NCBI RefSeq assembly: GCF_016920785.2
Contig: NW_024609839.1
Location: 9,016,196 to 9,080,195 of the forward strand
DNA from: Ixodes scapularis
Taxonomy: Eukaryota; Arthropoda; Arachnida; Ixodida; Ixodidae
DNA: 64,000 nucleotides
Reading direction: 5' to 3'
Shown: piece after piece, positions 1 through 11,724 of the stretch
How positions within the stretch are numbered: the stretch's first letter is position 1
How the letters are laid out: every line of letters starts with the position of its first letter
Program-made: the position numbers and the translations under genes
The notes under the pieces: model-generated
Seen by the model: the letters and a program-made list of their open reading frames with translations, nothing else
What the model was told of the DNA's origin: nothing
Databases searched by the model: none

Positions 1-1420
1 GTTGCTGTGGCCACAGCCCTTGCCGCAGCCCTGGCCGCAGCTCCAAGCGCAGCCCCCGCCCCCCCCCTCCCCCCCCCCCCCCCCCTGAAACCATTAAATG
101 TATTTATTTATTTTTTACACGTGCCAAGCCGGCCGTTTAATTTTGTAGCCTTTGAGATTGGCGCAATGGTCAGATTACAGCAATCGCCAAGATCTGGGTT
201 TGTCCATTTTCCTTGGCTATTGCCCGTGAAGCAAGTAGAAAATATTGGCTGGGCAACAGACGGATTTATGCCCAAGCAAGCCATGCCTTGTGTTGGACGA
301 ACAGCGACAGCTGTACTCGGCAACAGGTTAACAGTGAAGTGGAAGCTCCTCCCAACTCTTTGCACTTTTGCAGAGCGAACAGTGGAGAGGAAGCAAGCTC
401 CTTTTCAGCCTTTGCTTTGCTGAAGTGGGAAGAGGTGGGAGAAGCCTCCACTTAATTCTTAACCCGTCGCTAACTATAGGAAGTGTTCTTTCATTGCTGT
501 CTGGTGTCAATAAATATTTCATTGAGAACTTAAGAGGCCCGCAGTCTAGTCATGGGTTGCAATACTAGCTACGTTTATTTTGTCTTACCTAAGCAAAGAA
601 CTTAGCCTTTATGCTTTTTATGTGTAGCGTCGTCATATGTCTGACGAAATGCAATCTGGAGACTATGTGCTGCATAGCGTCCTTAAAACATGTGATATAT
701 TTCTTGAGGATGACCCAGTGTTTATACGGTGCATCTCTACTCAGAAATAATTTTGTTTTCGAGAATTTGCTATTGCTAGGCTGAAATAAGAATGTTTGGA
801 GCAACATATGTGATACTTCTTTTGGAGTGGTCTAGTGTTTATATGGTGGTATGCTAGTCGGAGAATTTCTTTTTTTTTTTTCGTTTTGAGATTCAACTAT
901 TGTGCTCAAATAAGACGGGAATGTTCAACAAAATGTCTGTGATATATACTTCAGATTGCCCAATTGTTTACATGGCTCCAGTCGATGCTCAGTTTTACTT
1001 CCGAGAATGAAATATTATATTCCAGGTTATCCCACTTCTATTTATGAAGTTATAGGTTTTTCTTTAAGAAATAAAGAAATTTTCACAACAAACTACCTGT
1101 TCACTGTCTTGATAGAGCAAAATCACCTAACTTTGATGAAGTGCCATAAACGAGATAATAAAATGGAGCAGAAGGCAGGACGCTTTGAAGCATTCGTAAA
1201 ATGAAACAATGCCCACGAAAACAATATCCCTGGTTCAATCAGCAACTAAGAAATCAATCTCTGCAAAAGCAAACATTTCTTTCTAGAGGTAGTCTAAATT
1301 AATTCTCAGTTCTCTGCAGGGGCAATCCAGATCACCTCTTGGTCTGGCAACTAAACCTCCGAACCTTTTCTGTCACTGCTCACTGCGTCTCGTGCCTTTT
1401 GCTCATAAAATAAAAAAAAT
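1..1420. other. No recognised gene or element
   Basis: The first bases are GC-rich, with a C homopolymer near 61-86. The rest is AT-rich with short homopolymers, such as a T run at 870-881. Open frames here are short, overlap on both strands and carry no recognisable motif. I see no gene in this stretch. Confidence 0.6.
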
Positions 1421-1423
1421 GAA

Positions 1424-2416
1424 AGCCGCTTACAACTCCCTGTAACGCCGAATTAGAGCGCAGCTCTTGAGGAGGAGGAGGGAAGGGCACTGGGGGGGTT
1501 AAACTAACCAGGGGGGGGTCACGTTACCTTGGGGGTCACGTGACCCCCAATGCCGATGATGTCATCACTGACGTCACTGATGACGTCATCAGTGACGATG
1601 ACGATGCGGGTACCGATGACGTCATTAGTGACGTCACTGATGACTTCACCAGTGATGATGACGATGACGATGCGAATGTCGGTGACGTCATCAGTGACGT
1701 CGCTGATGACGTCATCAGTGATGATGACGATGACGATGCGGATGCCGGTGACGACATCAGTGACGTCACTGATGACGTCATCAGTGATGATGACGATGAC
1801 AATTCGGATGTCGGTGACGTCATCAGTGATGATGACGATGACGATGTGGATGCCGGTGACGTCATCAGTGATGATGACGATGACGATGTGGATGCCGGTG
1901 ACGTCATCAGTGATGATGACGATGACGATGTGGATGCCGGTGACGTCATCAGTGATGATGACGATGACGATGCGGATGCCGGTGACGTCATCAGTGATGA
2001 TGACGATGACGATGTGGATGCCGGTGACGTCATCAGTGATGATGACGATGACGATGTGGATGCCGGTGACGTCATCAGTGATGATGACGATGACGATGCG
2101 GATGCCGGTGACGTCATCAGTGATGACGATGACGATGTGGATGCCGGTGACGTCATCAGTGATGATGACGATGACGATGTGGATGCCGGTGACGTCATCA
2201 GTGATGATGACGATGACGATGTGGATGCCGGTGACGTCATCAGTGACGATGACGTCATCGGGGGGTCACGCGACATCGGCGGGGGTCACGTGACCTCGAG
2301 GAGGGGCCACGTGACCTCAGGGGAGTCACGTGACCCCCCACGAGGTCACGTGACCTTGGTGGGGGGCTCGCGCGGTGCATTATGGGACATTTCCCATGAT
2401 GCACCGCGCGGTTACG

Positions 2417-2448
<32 letters not shown>

Positions 2449-2506
2449 GACGCCGACGGCGACGCCGCTCAAGCCGGAAACGGGCCCCTAAGAGCTGCGC
2501 TCTAAA
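1424..2506 (-). repeat. GC-rich composite repeat, copy 1 (VNTR plus CACGTG array)
   Basis: This unit runs from TGAAAGCCGCTTACAACTCC at 1424 to GAGCTGCGCTCTAAAA at about 2506. The same two ends recur in reverse orientation at about 39753-40362, so it is a dispersed element. Inside it, in order, are a GGAGGAGG tract, a 42-bp tandem array, repeated GTCACGTGAC palindromes at about 2265-2365, an inverted GCGCGGTGCAT pair around 2370-2411, and a (GACGGC)n tract at about 2419-2465. The two copies differ greatly in the satellite portion: copy 1 has the VNTR, copy 2 has mainly the CACGTG array. Both copies abut A/T homopolymers. The class (retroposon or DNA element) is not resolved. No coding capacity is believed. 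Confidence 0.75.
1675..2255. repeat. 42-bp tandem repeat (VNTR) carrying TGACGTCA palindromes
   Basis: The unit reads GATGCCGGTGACGTCATCAG followed by TGATGATGACGATGACGATG and two more bases. It is repeated nearly perfectly about ten times between roughly 1806 and 2250, with more diverged units upstream from about 1550. Each unit contains one TGACGTCA palindrome (the CRE/ATF consensus core). Because 42 is a multiple of three, the array stays open in several frames on both strands and yields Asp-rich or Ser/Thr-rich translations. These are artefacts of the repeat. Confidence 0.9.
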
Positions 2507-2723
2507 AAAGGCTGTTTCGATATCACCGCGATGCATTCGACACGTATCCCGAGGCAGCATGCCGGCTCTGCGACGAACTTCACAAGGTGTAGGAGCTGAA
2601 GATAGTGCGTAGCTTATGAACGGCCATGACTGTGGAGCAGGAAGCGAAGTGTGCACTTTACGGCTTGACGGGGAGGGCTTCACTGAGGCTAAGGATGTGA
2701 CGGGATCCTTGGTGGTCAGGACC

Positions 2724-3343
2724 TCAGTCGTGGTGGCGAAAGGTTCCCAGCCGCCGGCAGCGTCCATGCTGGGCACCACCGTGGCGAGGGCGCTGAGGGG
2801 CTTCCCGACGGTGTCCCTGGTGGTAGGGACCACCGTCGTGGCTGCCGACTCCTTGCGTGTGACGCTCCGCGCGGGCACGTATACGGCGGGTTCCAAACCG
2901 GGCGACAAGGCGCTGCCTCAGAGCCTTTCCCCTGTCCGAGAGGCTAACCAGAAGGCCGACCGGAGGGCCAGCAGGAGCCAGCCTCTCGGGAGCCGACGCT
3001 GACTCCTCCGAGCTCGGCTCAGAAGCGCCCGAGCTCGGCTCAGACTCCAACTCTGACACTTCAGGGTCAAAGTCTGACTCAGGTTCTGGCTCGCTCGATG
3101 CAGGGCAGATGTTGTGGAGCACTGCACATGCCGAAATAATGGCAGAGGCTGTTGAAGGGTGGTAATAGAGATCCCGGTGCCTTTGCAGACGCCGGAGTCT
3201 GTTTTTCAACAGCCCGATGCAGTGCTCCACAAAAGACCTCACCGAAGAATGCGCCTTATTAAACAGGCCGCAAGCGGTGCAGGTCGCGTGGTTCCCGGGG
3301 ACAGGTGTGATGAGCCAAGGCTCAAAGGGGTAGCCGCTGTCAC
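2724..3343 (-). pseudogene. PIF/Harbinger (HARBI1-like) transposase, terminal exon
   Basis: Minus-strand reading from a splice acceptor (GTGCAG, exon start 3343) opens in phase 1 into GDSGYPFEPWLITPVPGN, then the RSFVEHCIGLLKNRL block and an ACAVLHNICP motif. This is the order seen at the C-terminus of PIF/Harbinger DDE nucleases: the GDSGYP block, the glutamate in the VE..GLLK..L motif, then the LHNI motif. An acidic Glu/Ser/Pro tail follows, and the frame closes at 2724. The exon is open for about 620 bp, so this terminal exon looks intact, but no upstream exons are visible before 4 kb. It is therefore probably an orphan exon of a truncated element. The acceptor phase matches the donor of the second Harbinger copy at 15218. 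A domesticated gene is possible but unsupported. Confidence 0.72.
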
Positions 3344-3349
3344 CTGCAC

Positions 3350-4035
3350 ATGTAGAGGACGGAACATATTATATTCTTTTCTTTTTAAAATGAAAGGCGA
3401 GAAAATAGCAAAAATAGCTGTGTGCAACTATGTCGATATAACGTAATTTAAGTGTGATTTAAAAGTTTGTTAATATTTCTGGACTGCAGCATCAGTTTAC
3501 ATTATGATTAATTAGCACCAGCTTGCCTGCACACTCCCTGTTATTTCATGTAACTATGTGTTTTACTGGTAAGTCGTATGGGATGTGTGCCCAATTCCTT
3601 AAGGGTTCTGTGTTGTATGCAAGCGCATTATCAGGCCCTTGCATTTGACAGATGAAAGCTTTGTTGCTTTTAGGAGTGTGGCTGTGACCTTAGGCACGGG
3701 CAGAGCAGAACGCGCTGGCCTTTTCTTTGGCGAGCAAGGGGATAAGGCGCCGGTTCGACGAGCTTCTCTCCTAATCCTCGGGGAAGTTGGAGATGGAGAA
3801 AAGAGGGGGGGGGGGTGGTCAGATCGGAAGGAGGTCAGGTCCCGCCGGGACACGGAGGGTCTAATAGGAGGAGCTAGGCAGGCCAAAAAAGAAGGGTCAG
3901 GGAAAAGAATCCAGTGCGTGGGAAAGAGACGACACGAGGACAGATTCGGCGAGCCCCAAGTGGCCAAGGAGGAATTGGTCCCGTTCCGGACAGACTGACA
4001 ACCGTCAAAGCGACCAGGCGAGCCCCCACACTCTA
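3350..4035. other. Unassigned, including a purine-rich tract
   Basis: An AT-rich portion (3360-3600) is followed by a GC-rich portion with a G run near 3806-3815. An open frame at 3639-3998 has no recognisable motif. I do not call a gene. Confidence 0.5.
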
Positions 4036-4039
4036 AGAA

Positions 4040-4475
4040 AAAAGGGTGTATACGGGCACTCCCCTCGGGGGAGTTAGACCGTGTCCCATATGTGACTCCC
4101 CTGGGGTGTTTGTGGTATCCTCTCAAGTTGGGGATTTCAAGTACTCCTCAGATATACGGGATCACTTAGCAACCCCTCAAAGTCCACGGGCCTCAACCGA
4201 CACCCCTTACTTCGGGTGCTGTTTGGCGCCCTCTGTTACATTCAGGTACTTATGTTAGACCCCTAATTAGAGGAATTATTTGGAACCATTTTCAACTCTC
4301 AGGGAGTCAACAAATCCCTTCTGAATAGGGTGCTTTTTGTTACACCCAGGTACTCATGTGACACCCGTAAATTTAGGCATTATTTAGTACCGCTTACAAC
4401 TCTCAGGGAATCAGTTGATCCCCCCTAAATTGGGTGCTTTTTGGTGCCCTTTTTTACACCTAGAGACTCGCGTGA
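4040..4475. repeat. Diverged tandem repeat, period roughly 105-125 bp
   Basis: A block beginning GGGTGCT(T/G)TTTG recurs near 4216, 4329 and 4434. Each is followed by a TACAYYCAGGTACT-like string and then an ACTCTCAGGGA(A/G)TCA string. Unit edges are degenerate and the period drifts, which points to an old minisatellite. Short ACTCCCC(T/C) motifs around 4060-4130 may be further degenerate units. No coding function is apparent. Confidence 0.6.
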
Positions 4476-4871
4476 TCCCCATAATTGCTAGTGCCGTCGG
4501 ACACTCTACTCAACCACCGAGGTTTTCCGCGACTCCCCACTTTTGGGGTCGCTTTTGTACACCATGGATCTCGCGGAGCTCCAAATAGCGAGGGCAGTTT
4601 TTCAGACCCCGAAACTCAGCTAACTGGCTTGTTCAGGTGTGCTGGAGGGGCGATGATTCCTGAGGTCAGCTGCCATACAAGAGAGTTCTGAATTCTTTGC
4701 GTGTCATGTTCCGTAAGGAGGCACCTCGAGGAGGTTTCAGAGATAAGAGAATAATAGTCACGGGCAACATGCCACCATCAAAATTTAACCGAAAACTTCT
4801 AGAAACACACAATCCAGACATTTAAAAAAGTCTTGCCAGTCATGTCAGCCAACAATATTGTGAACCACGTT

Positions 4872-4877
4872 TTTATT
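4872..4877 (-). terminator. AATAAA polyadenylation signal of the minus-strand gene
   Basis: On the minus strand, AATAAA lies about 25 nt past the stop codon at 4902-4904. It is followed by a GT-rich stretch (CGTGGTTCACAATATTGTTGG region). The position and order fit a genuine 3' end of the gene model at 4902-7146. Confidence 0.55.
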
Positions 4878-4901
4878 GTAAAATCAAAAACTTGAGACAG
4901 G

Positions 4902-7146
4902 TCAAAAGCTTAAAAAATTATTAGTAAAAGCTTGTAGCCTGCCAAGAAGCTTCAGGGCAACCCTTTCCAGTGGTGTTTCTTTCAGCCCGATCGTGCGTTC
5001 AAAGAGAGCCAAGGTGGACTTGATCCCCGTTGCGTATTGAATATCAAAAGTCCAATAGATTATGAATTTGAATCCATGGATGACGTCGCCAACATCCACC
5101 GACAGGTCCTCCACCTGGACTTGGACAGCTGCAGAATAGAAGGCGTCCTCTGTAGAGAATAGGACCGTCGGATGTGTTTGTCTTTCTCTGGAACCTGCAA
5201 TATAATAAAGTACCACAATTAAAAAAAAAGTTATGCAAACATCGGTCATGATTATACGTTCTATTATTTTTCATATTTAGATATAGTAATCAGAGATTGC
5301 CTGCTTCCGTATGCTGTGTGAGTGCATAATTTTTCTTTTAATGTCACGTAAGGATTTCAATGTTCGCAGCCATTAACTTTGCATAGACTATTGAGGCCTT
5401 TCACGAAATGGTCCCATATCGCAAGATGAAGTGAACAGGTAGTGTATAAATTATTTTAACATAAATGTGACCTTCATGTGCCTAGTATGAAGCGGGCAAA
5501 TGTTTAGGTGATCCATATAATTCGAATATGAATTTAGCTCAATTTGACCCAATTAGCGCAACACAAATTCTCGAAACGCCGCACAAGATTTGGTCATGTA
5601 CTAAGCTAGAAAACTGGGCCAGTTTAACTTCGCAATGTGTCAGGACTCATAAGGAAACCCGCCAGGCATGCGCATGAAAAGGAAATATTTTCCTGCGCAG
5701 ATCGCGTTTTCGATTTAAACATTGTCATGAGCTGCGTCATTCGCTTGGAGAGCTCTGTAGATCAAAGTGATTAACCCACCGCGTATTCTGTAAGAACGTC
5801 GACACGAGTTTCGCCGAATTTTTGTGATGGGTAGGCTTTCTTGATCGGTTGCTTTAGCTACACTGCTCCAGCTGCGCATGTCTGAGGAATAGCGAGGCGT
5901 CCTTCGTAAGCCCACCTTCTCCATGTGCAGTTCAAGGATCTGCTAGGACTTCGGCTCGAAAAATACAGCGAGGCTTTAATAGGGCATCTTATCACTGCGC
6001 TGCTCAAATTTGTTGAGAATCTGGGGAAACAAAAATGATGGTCTGAAATTAATATTGTTCTTAGAAATAATTAGTAGAAATTTGAAGACGCATAAAAGGT
6101 TGAATATAGTACATGTTAAGCATAGAAAAAACAAGGACCCTAGTGAATAAAATAACAACCTCTTCACATTCCCTCGAAGTCCTGAAGAGATCAACAATGA
6201 TAGACACTTCTTTGCCGTAATGAAAGTGGAAGTTATACGTGTCCCAGTAACGTTCAGCGCCTGGCGAGAGTCCGTTCAGCGCATAATCAAAGCCGTTCGC
6301 TATTGCCGGAGAATATGAAAGAACCTCTTTGCCTCCGCGTTCGGAGTAACAAATTGGGAGGTTGAATGCCTTTTGGCCGATCTCAACTACTCATCAAGGT
6401 TGATTTAAAATCCTGAATTGTATATCGCGCCGTTTATAACAATATTCAGCGAAAGCAAAATATATCATTTTGATATTTTTAATTTATTATTCATGGTAAT
6501 AAACGAAACCGATTAATCAATTAATTAATCGAATGAGAGAAAATATTTAATCGTGCTAACATTTTTTTCTTTTTTAGCGACGTTTAGCCCTGCTAGTAAC
6601 CAAGTGATTGAGATGCTTTGAAAGACTCATACATGAATGGTTTACTGAATTTCCCCTGAGAGCTCTTTCATTTTGTAGCCTTTATAATTAAGCAAGAATT
6701 TTCTAGGCAAGCCAATAACCATGTCAATATTTCGGTATTTAAAATTTGTCAACTTAAATAAATATTCCGAGAATATTCCTGCTTGCAACATGAGCTCGCC
6801 TATTTTGGCAAGCTGTTTACTATGCGACTTCTGTTTTCGAGCACGAATTATTCGACTGTAACACCAGTCGACTGCAGACTATTCCGATGGCCTTAAATAT
6901 AATTTGACGGAAACAGTACGCTTTTAGCAATTTGCACTAAGAGAAATATGAAGCGCCACATCTTACCTGAATCATCAGTCTCGTTGATGAACTCCTTGAG
7001 AGCCGATTCTAAAGACGCTTGGCGCACTCCTTTCTCTGTTCGACTGCCACCAACAACAATAATTTTTGTAGATGTCTTGGAAGTCACGAACAAGTGACAC
7101 TGGTGCACGCCGTTTAAGGTATCGGGAGGAGTAAGCAGACGGATTG
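4902..7146 (-). CDS. Candidate multi-exon gene, 3' part; function unknown
   Basis: Three minus-strand exons have usable splice sites. Exon at 7146-6967: the acceptor is a long pyrimidine tract ending TCTTCAG, the donor is CAG/GTAAGA, and the content includes HLFVTSKTSTKIIVVGGSR and ALKEFINETDD. Exon at 6386-6160: acceptor AG at 6388-6387 in a phase that matches the previous donor, content KEVLSYSPAIANGFDYALNG and YWDTYNFHFHYG, ending at a weak donor GAG/GTTGTT. Last exon at 5194-4902: acceptor TTGCAG, content HPTVLFSTEDAFYSAAVQVQ and GFKFIIYWTFDIQ, then a stop and AATAAA. The phases of the second and last exons do not match, so at least one exon between about 5700 and 5970 is missing from the model. 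Upstream exons were not found. I cannot identify the family. A distant likeness to GH18 chitinase-like barrels (KIIVVGG followed by a segment like FI.ET, and a TYNFHFHYG segment) is speculative, and the GH18 catalytic DxxDxDxE motif is not visible. Confidence 0.5.
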
Positions 7147-7149
7147 CTG

Positions 7150-8335
7150 AAGAGGAGAGGAGGGAACAACCCCTCTCTCCACCATTCCGCCTGCTTCTCC
7201 CTCCCCAGCGTACTTTTCCCTCGCCCTGACCCTATAGTTGTTGTTTTTTTTTTCTTTTTTTTTTTTTACAACATTTATCGCCGTACTACGTTGCCGGTGA
7301 CGCCATACGGGTACGGGATGATGCGGCTGTGAACTGGACTTTAGAGGAAAGTCAATGCCCATCCAAGGACAGAAGGGAACAACAAACCTGTCGAGTCCGT
7401 CCTTCCCCTAGCTTAGCGAAATTGGGTTGGAGGACGTAAGGGATTATAAGGAGGGGCCGGGTGCTGGCGCACCTGCCTCCATTGTGAGCGTATACGCTGG
7501 GAAAGCTTCAGCGAAAACATTTTAGAGAATCGGCAGAAATCACCTTGACGTTAGTTTTCATAATTACTTCGCCTTCTTTAGGCCGCGCTCTGTATTCTCC
7601 ATCGTTATTTTATGGGAGAGCAGAGAAATTAACAAAACATTGACCAGACTTGTTCTGACGTCCTGTATATTAAACCACGTCTTGTGTATATATATATATA
7701 AAAAAATCTCTGCTTTGAGAAACGAATATTTATCGAAGTTTTTAAAATTATTTTTAGCTTCTCACTTTAAGTCGTAATATTGCTTATATAATGAAAAAAA
7801 AAAAGCTTGCGAATTTTTGTAGAATTACTGAGTTAGATCCCGGCCACTGCCCGACTGGATTCGGATTGCCATCGTACAGGAGTGCGATAAAGGGACAATA
7901 AAACTGTTCTCCTACTATCGTCAGATACCTCCAGTTTATAACCAATCAAACACTTCTTATCGTTTCTGGCCACGCACGAATAGTCGCAGAAAATGTACTA
8001 TAAAAACAACTTGCTCTTGCACTTTGAACAGAAAAAGCGACCCCAAGTTTGAGACTATGAGCTGTGTTGTCTGTTTTTTTTTTCGATTCTCTCCGCCCCA
8101 GGGTTTACAAATACAGCATGTTCTTTTCCAACCAGCTCGCCTGCCCTATGTATTTCTTGCAGATGATGTGCCGCGAATCATCATTACAGCAATGCGCAGC
8201 GGTTGTCAATAAACGGTGCACGCGCCGCGCTCCGCACTCCGTACGCACTCCCCACTCCGTACATATGGCTGTTCCGGCCGTCACTGCAGTGATTGAGCTC
8301 GAGCCAAAATTTTAATGTTCCGCGAGGCATCGACT
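7150..8335. other. Unassigned; pyrimidine tract, homopolymers, short (TA)n
   Basis: This stretch holds a pyrimidine-rich block at 7170-7270, an A/T homopolymer pair (7250-7266, 7792-7803) and a short TA run at 7687-7701. The pyrimidine-rich block around 7147-7165 is read on the other strand as the acceptor of the minus-strand gene model. No open frame with recognisable content is present. Confidence 0.5.
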
Positions 8336-8339
8336 GCGG

Positions 8340-8640
8340 CTAAGCCTAAGTGCGGTGCCAACGCAGTGCACGAGTCCAACACATGAACCCCATTCAAATA
8401 TCAGTCACGACATTTCAGAAGGTATACCAGTGGTATATCAATATCGTGGTTTCCAGAAACTGCGTCAGCAAGCTTTGCGTAGGAGCGACTGAAAGAGGAG
8501 TTCGCTTAAACTTTAAAAACTATACAAAAAAAAAAAAAAACGCACAGTTCAGAGGCAGTGCATGTGAGCATAAAGTTCCCATACTTCTGTCAGCATTCTT
8601 TCTTGAAATTCAGTATCGTTTCATGGCAAAATTTATTGTT
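8340..8640 (+). repeat. Dispersed repeat family R1, copy 1
   Basis: Segments resembling (CATT/ATTT)GAATATC, then AGGAG(A/C)GACTGAAAG, then an A run and a CAGTGGCGTTGCGTGCGA-like block occur in the same order here and at about 23230-23590. The final block and its upstream part occur again at about 58712-59000. Divergence is high. The class is unknown. Confidence 0.5.
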
Positions 8641-8644
8641 CTTG

Positions 8645-11555
8645 CATGATGAACGTTAAGATCCCACGTTAGCTTCCGCCACTGCGGTGGCAAAACTATC
8701 CGTCTACAGTGGGAACAGTTTCAATCCAGAACAACATTGGACTGCCTAGACCTCCTCACAGAAAATATGTTCCTTTGAGTTTGTGACATGTCAAATAGAG
8801 GGCATTGCAGCAAACACCCTAAAACATAAACTGAATTTGTTGAATTTAGTCACGGCGTTGTTTTTGTTTTGTTTTTGGAGCATGTGTTTCGAACTTTCGA
8901 TGAATGCGTGGGATTCCTAAGTTGATGTAAAACAAACATCTGAGTAGCCGGCCATCGCACTAAAGCGAAATGTTCTAAAAATAGGGGCGTAAAGCACGCC
9001 GAAAACATCCAAATTGTTCCCTTTCAGCGGAAACATAAGAAGTATTGTTTCTTATAATGAACGCCGTGTAAATATTCTGATATTTTCCATCTCTTTTGAC
9101 AGCCTATACCACCAGAAATAATAGCCGAAGCTAAAGTAGTAGAGACAGTGTATGAAACTCACAAGTCGCACAAAATTGGGGGATTTTCTTTGTATTTTAA
9201 CATGGTTTTTTATGGGGTTCTTTGAGTAGCAAAAAGAAAGCATGGGACGGACCAGTACCTCAAATGAAATAGCAATCAATATATTGCCCGCAAGCAGTGC
9301 CCATAATGGACGGAGTGACGTTGATCAGCCGCTACAGGCTGCATCTCTCCCGAAAGCAGCTGTTAAAAATGTAAGCTTGACCCACTTCGGCCTTTATGCT
9401 GAGCAGGTGCCGGACAGATGCACAGTGCATGCTGCATTGTTCATACAGGCTCGAGGGCCCCTCACGCGTTCCCTCTAGGCGACGGGAGAATACAAGTCTG
9501 AGCCGAACGCTCACTCAGCGGTCGGGTATGTCAGCCGAGCGCTGCGCCATTTTTGTTGTCCCCATCGGTGTAGTTCTAAAATAAACCACTTGGGAAAATA
9601 CCCGCATTATTATTTGCCCATACCGTCATTATGTCGTGGTTGTAAACACATAGGACCTCGAAATACCTTATCTGAGTCAAGAGGTGTCCTCACTGTACAG
9701 GACAGTCTTCAACTTTCGTCAGGATTTTGTTTTTTTTCCTCTGCTAGTGCGTACGCATAAACTGTATTCTGCGTCGATTTTTTTTCTTTTTCTTTTTTTT
9801 TTTTTTTTGCGCGAGACATCAAATTTTAGCAAATACGACATGTACAACAGTTTTTTTTTTTTTTTTGGGGGGGGGGAAGATGCCATTGCTTGAGTAGTTG
9901 TAGTAGATTGAGGTTTTATGGCACAAAAGCAACATCGCTTGAGAGTTTGAGCAATTAAGACAAATGCTATCTGTGCAAAAATCCTCCATTCTAGAAATAA
10001 CTGGTGCAACCTGACCGAAAACAAGGTTCGGGGATTTTCAGGCCGAAACAATACTCTCATGAGGAAGGAGAAGAAAGAAGCGTCTTAGAACGACCTCGGG
10101 GGCCAAAGATACCCAACAATAAGCACAAAGGGATGTTGGGGGTCACTGTAGCTCGATGGAGCCAATTGGATCTAGCTTTCATAATCGAGGGAGTGTCCGC
10201 GCTCGCTTGAACACGTACTTACATATTTATCTCTTGAACCGGCGATTTTAAAAAATGGTCTGCTGTGGAATACGTCCACAGCTGTTGAAACCATTGCAAT
10301 TTTTAATAATTAAAAATAATCATATTTCTTATCTCGGTTGCAACACCACAGCAAAGAGGTTGCCTGTTGTCGAGGGCAAACTTAGGGATGGGTTCCTAGT
10401 TAATGTGACTTGGGGATTATTCATGAGCAGCCTGCTCCCCGAGTCGACGAGGAAGGGCGTTCTGTTAACGTTATAATATTGAACGGGACGCAGAACAGAC
10501 GGTGGGGGGACATGAACGTCAGAGAAGCGGGGAAAAGTGAACTTGCGGGTCTCGGGCCCTTTGTTTCTCCTGGGGAATGTCCGCCTGCAGGCCACCTTCT
10601 ATCGTTGAGGAGCGCCCACACTGTGCTGCATGCGGCGCGCCTTCCCGATAACTTGCGTCATTAAAGCCTAAACCTAGTACAACAGGTCGTAAGCCTATTT
10701 TCTAACCGTGACACATCGAAAACTTAGAGAAACAAGCCCTAACAGACCCCGGAATCGTGAATCAAAAAATAAAAACACAACCCTGCAGAAAAAAAAAGTA
10801 ATGTTTTGCTTTTGGACACTTTATTTCCTAAAAAGGGCCCCAACCACAACTTAAGAGTTGCTCGTGAACACTTTTAGCTATTTCAGAGGTCGTTGTATGG
10901 GTCTTGGCATTTCTTTTATGCTCATTTAATCTGTTCCAACAAAGTGATTTTTGAAGATGAGCCTTTGGCACTCATTTGTACCCGCGTGGGTGGAATGGCG
11001 TCATCCTGTTCTACTTGAAAACCGAAATAGGCAAAGGTATCTACACCAAAGTCATTCGTATAAAAGCAGGAGCACAGGTTTAACCTGTGTGTCCGGGCTC
11101 TGTAAATAGACTTTTTAAGGTCCCCCTTTCATCTTCCCTTTTGTGTCTGAACGTGTGTGTGTTCGCATTCTTTCACCACAGCATCATAAGGAATAGTTTT
11201 CTGCGCCTCATGCAGATGGCGTCACGAAACTCACCCCGATGTACCCAAATATCTGTCACACCGGCCGCCGCGCGTGGTTTAAAGACCCGAGATACTGCCG
11301 TTTTTTGCTTTGCATTTTACGAAACGGAATCGCGATATTTATTTAAAAAAAAAAATAGACGTGATTTCTATATTTTTTTTTTTTAAGATAAACGATACAA
11401 AAATTATAAGCTGGAGATTCCTTCAGCATTAAAATCATTGCATCGCCCCTTTAAAAATTCTTGTTTTCGATCCACCGCCCAGCCCGTCTCACGTTGTATT
11501 GTTACCTCTATTCGGTCGGATCTCTCGTATAACAGGGAAATAATAAACGAAAACG
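8645..11555. other. Unassigned intergenic sequence with homopolymers
   Basis: T runs at 9777-9808 and 9850-9866, the second followed by a G run, mark possible old retroposon tails. At 9909-9965 a GAGGTTTTATGGCACAAAAG string resembles the start of an arachnid SINE or LINE family, but it is too short to call. ORFs in this interval are short and unsupported. Confidence 0.45.
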
Positions 11556-11559
11556 ACCT

Positions 11560-11720
11560 AAATCCGCTCGCAGTTTACGCCAGGGCCGTAAGCTTGTCGA
11601 AACTGGAACACACAAAATGTAATTTACGGAATGGCGTCTCGGCCCACCAGGCAGTGCGCCAGCGCCGTACATGAAGCAGTCAAGAAACTTCTCAAACTGA
11701 CAAAATGAAAAAAAAAGGCT
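11560..11720 (+). repeat. Dispersed repeat family R2, copy 1
   Basis: A block containing CCGTAAGCTTGTCGAAACT, a CAAAATGTAA string and CCAGCGCCGTACATGAAGCA is matched in order at about 14455-14580 (CCGTAAGCTTGTAAAAACT, CGCCCTCCATGAAACAGTCA). The two copies are in direct orientation. Confidence 0.6.
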
Positions 11721-11724
11721 CCCA

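Noticed and set aside
7..423. 138-codon + strand ORF starting in a C/G-rich tract
   Set aside because: Starts in low-complexity Ala/Pro codons, and overlapping frames on both strands are equally open. No motif.
1806..2250. Regularly spaced repeats resembling an array of spacers
   Set aside because: Units are contiguous near-identical 42-mers without unique spacers, in eukaryotic DNA; not CRISPR.
1540..2505. 321-codon Asp-rich ORF (+) and Ser/Thr-rich ORFs on other frames and strands
   Set aside because: All arise from the 42-bp tandem array and the hexamer repeats, which stay open because the unit is a multiple of three.
2255..2908. 217-codon minus-strand ORF with an Arg run
   Set aside because: The Arg run is the translated (GTCGCC)n repeat. 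The rest overlaps the Harbinger tail in another frame and has no motif.
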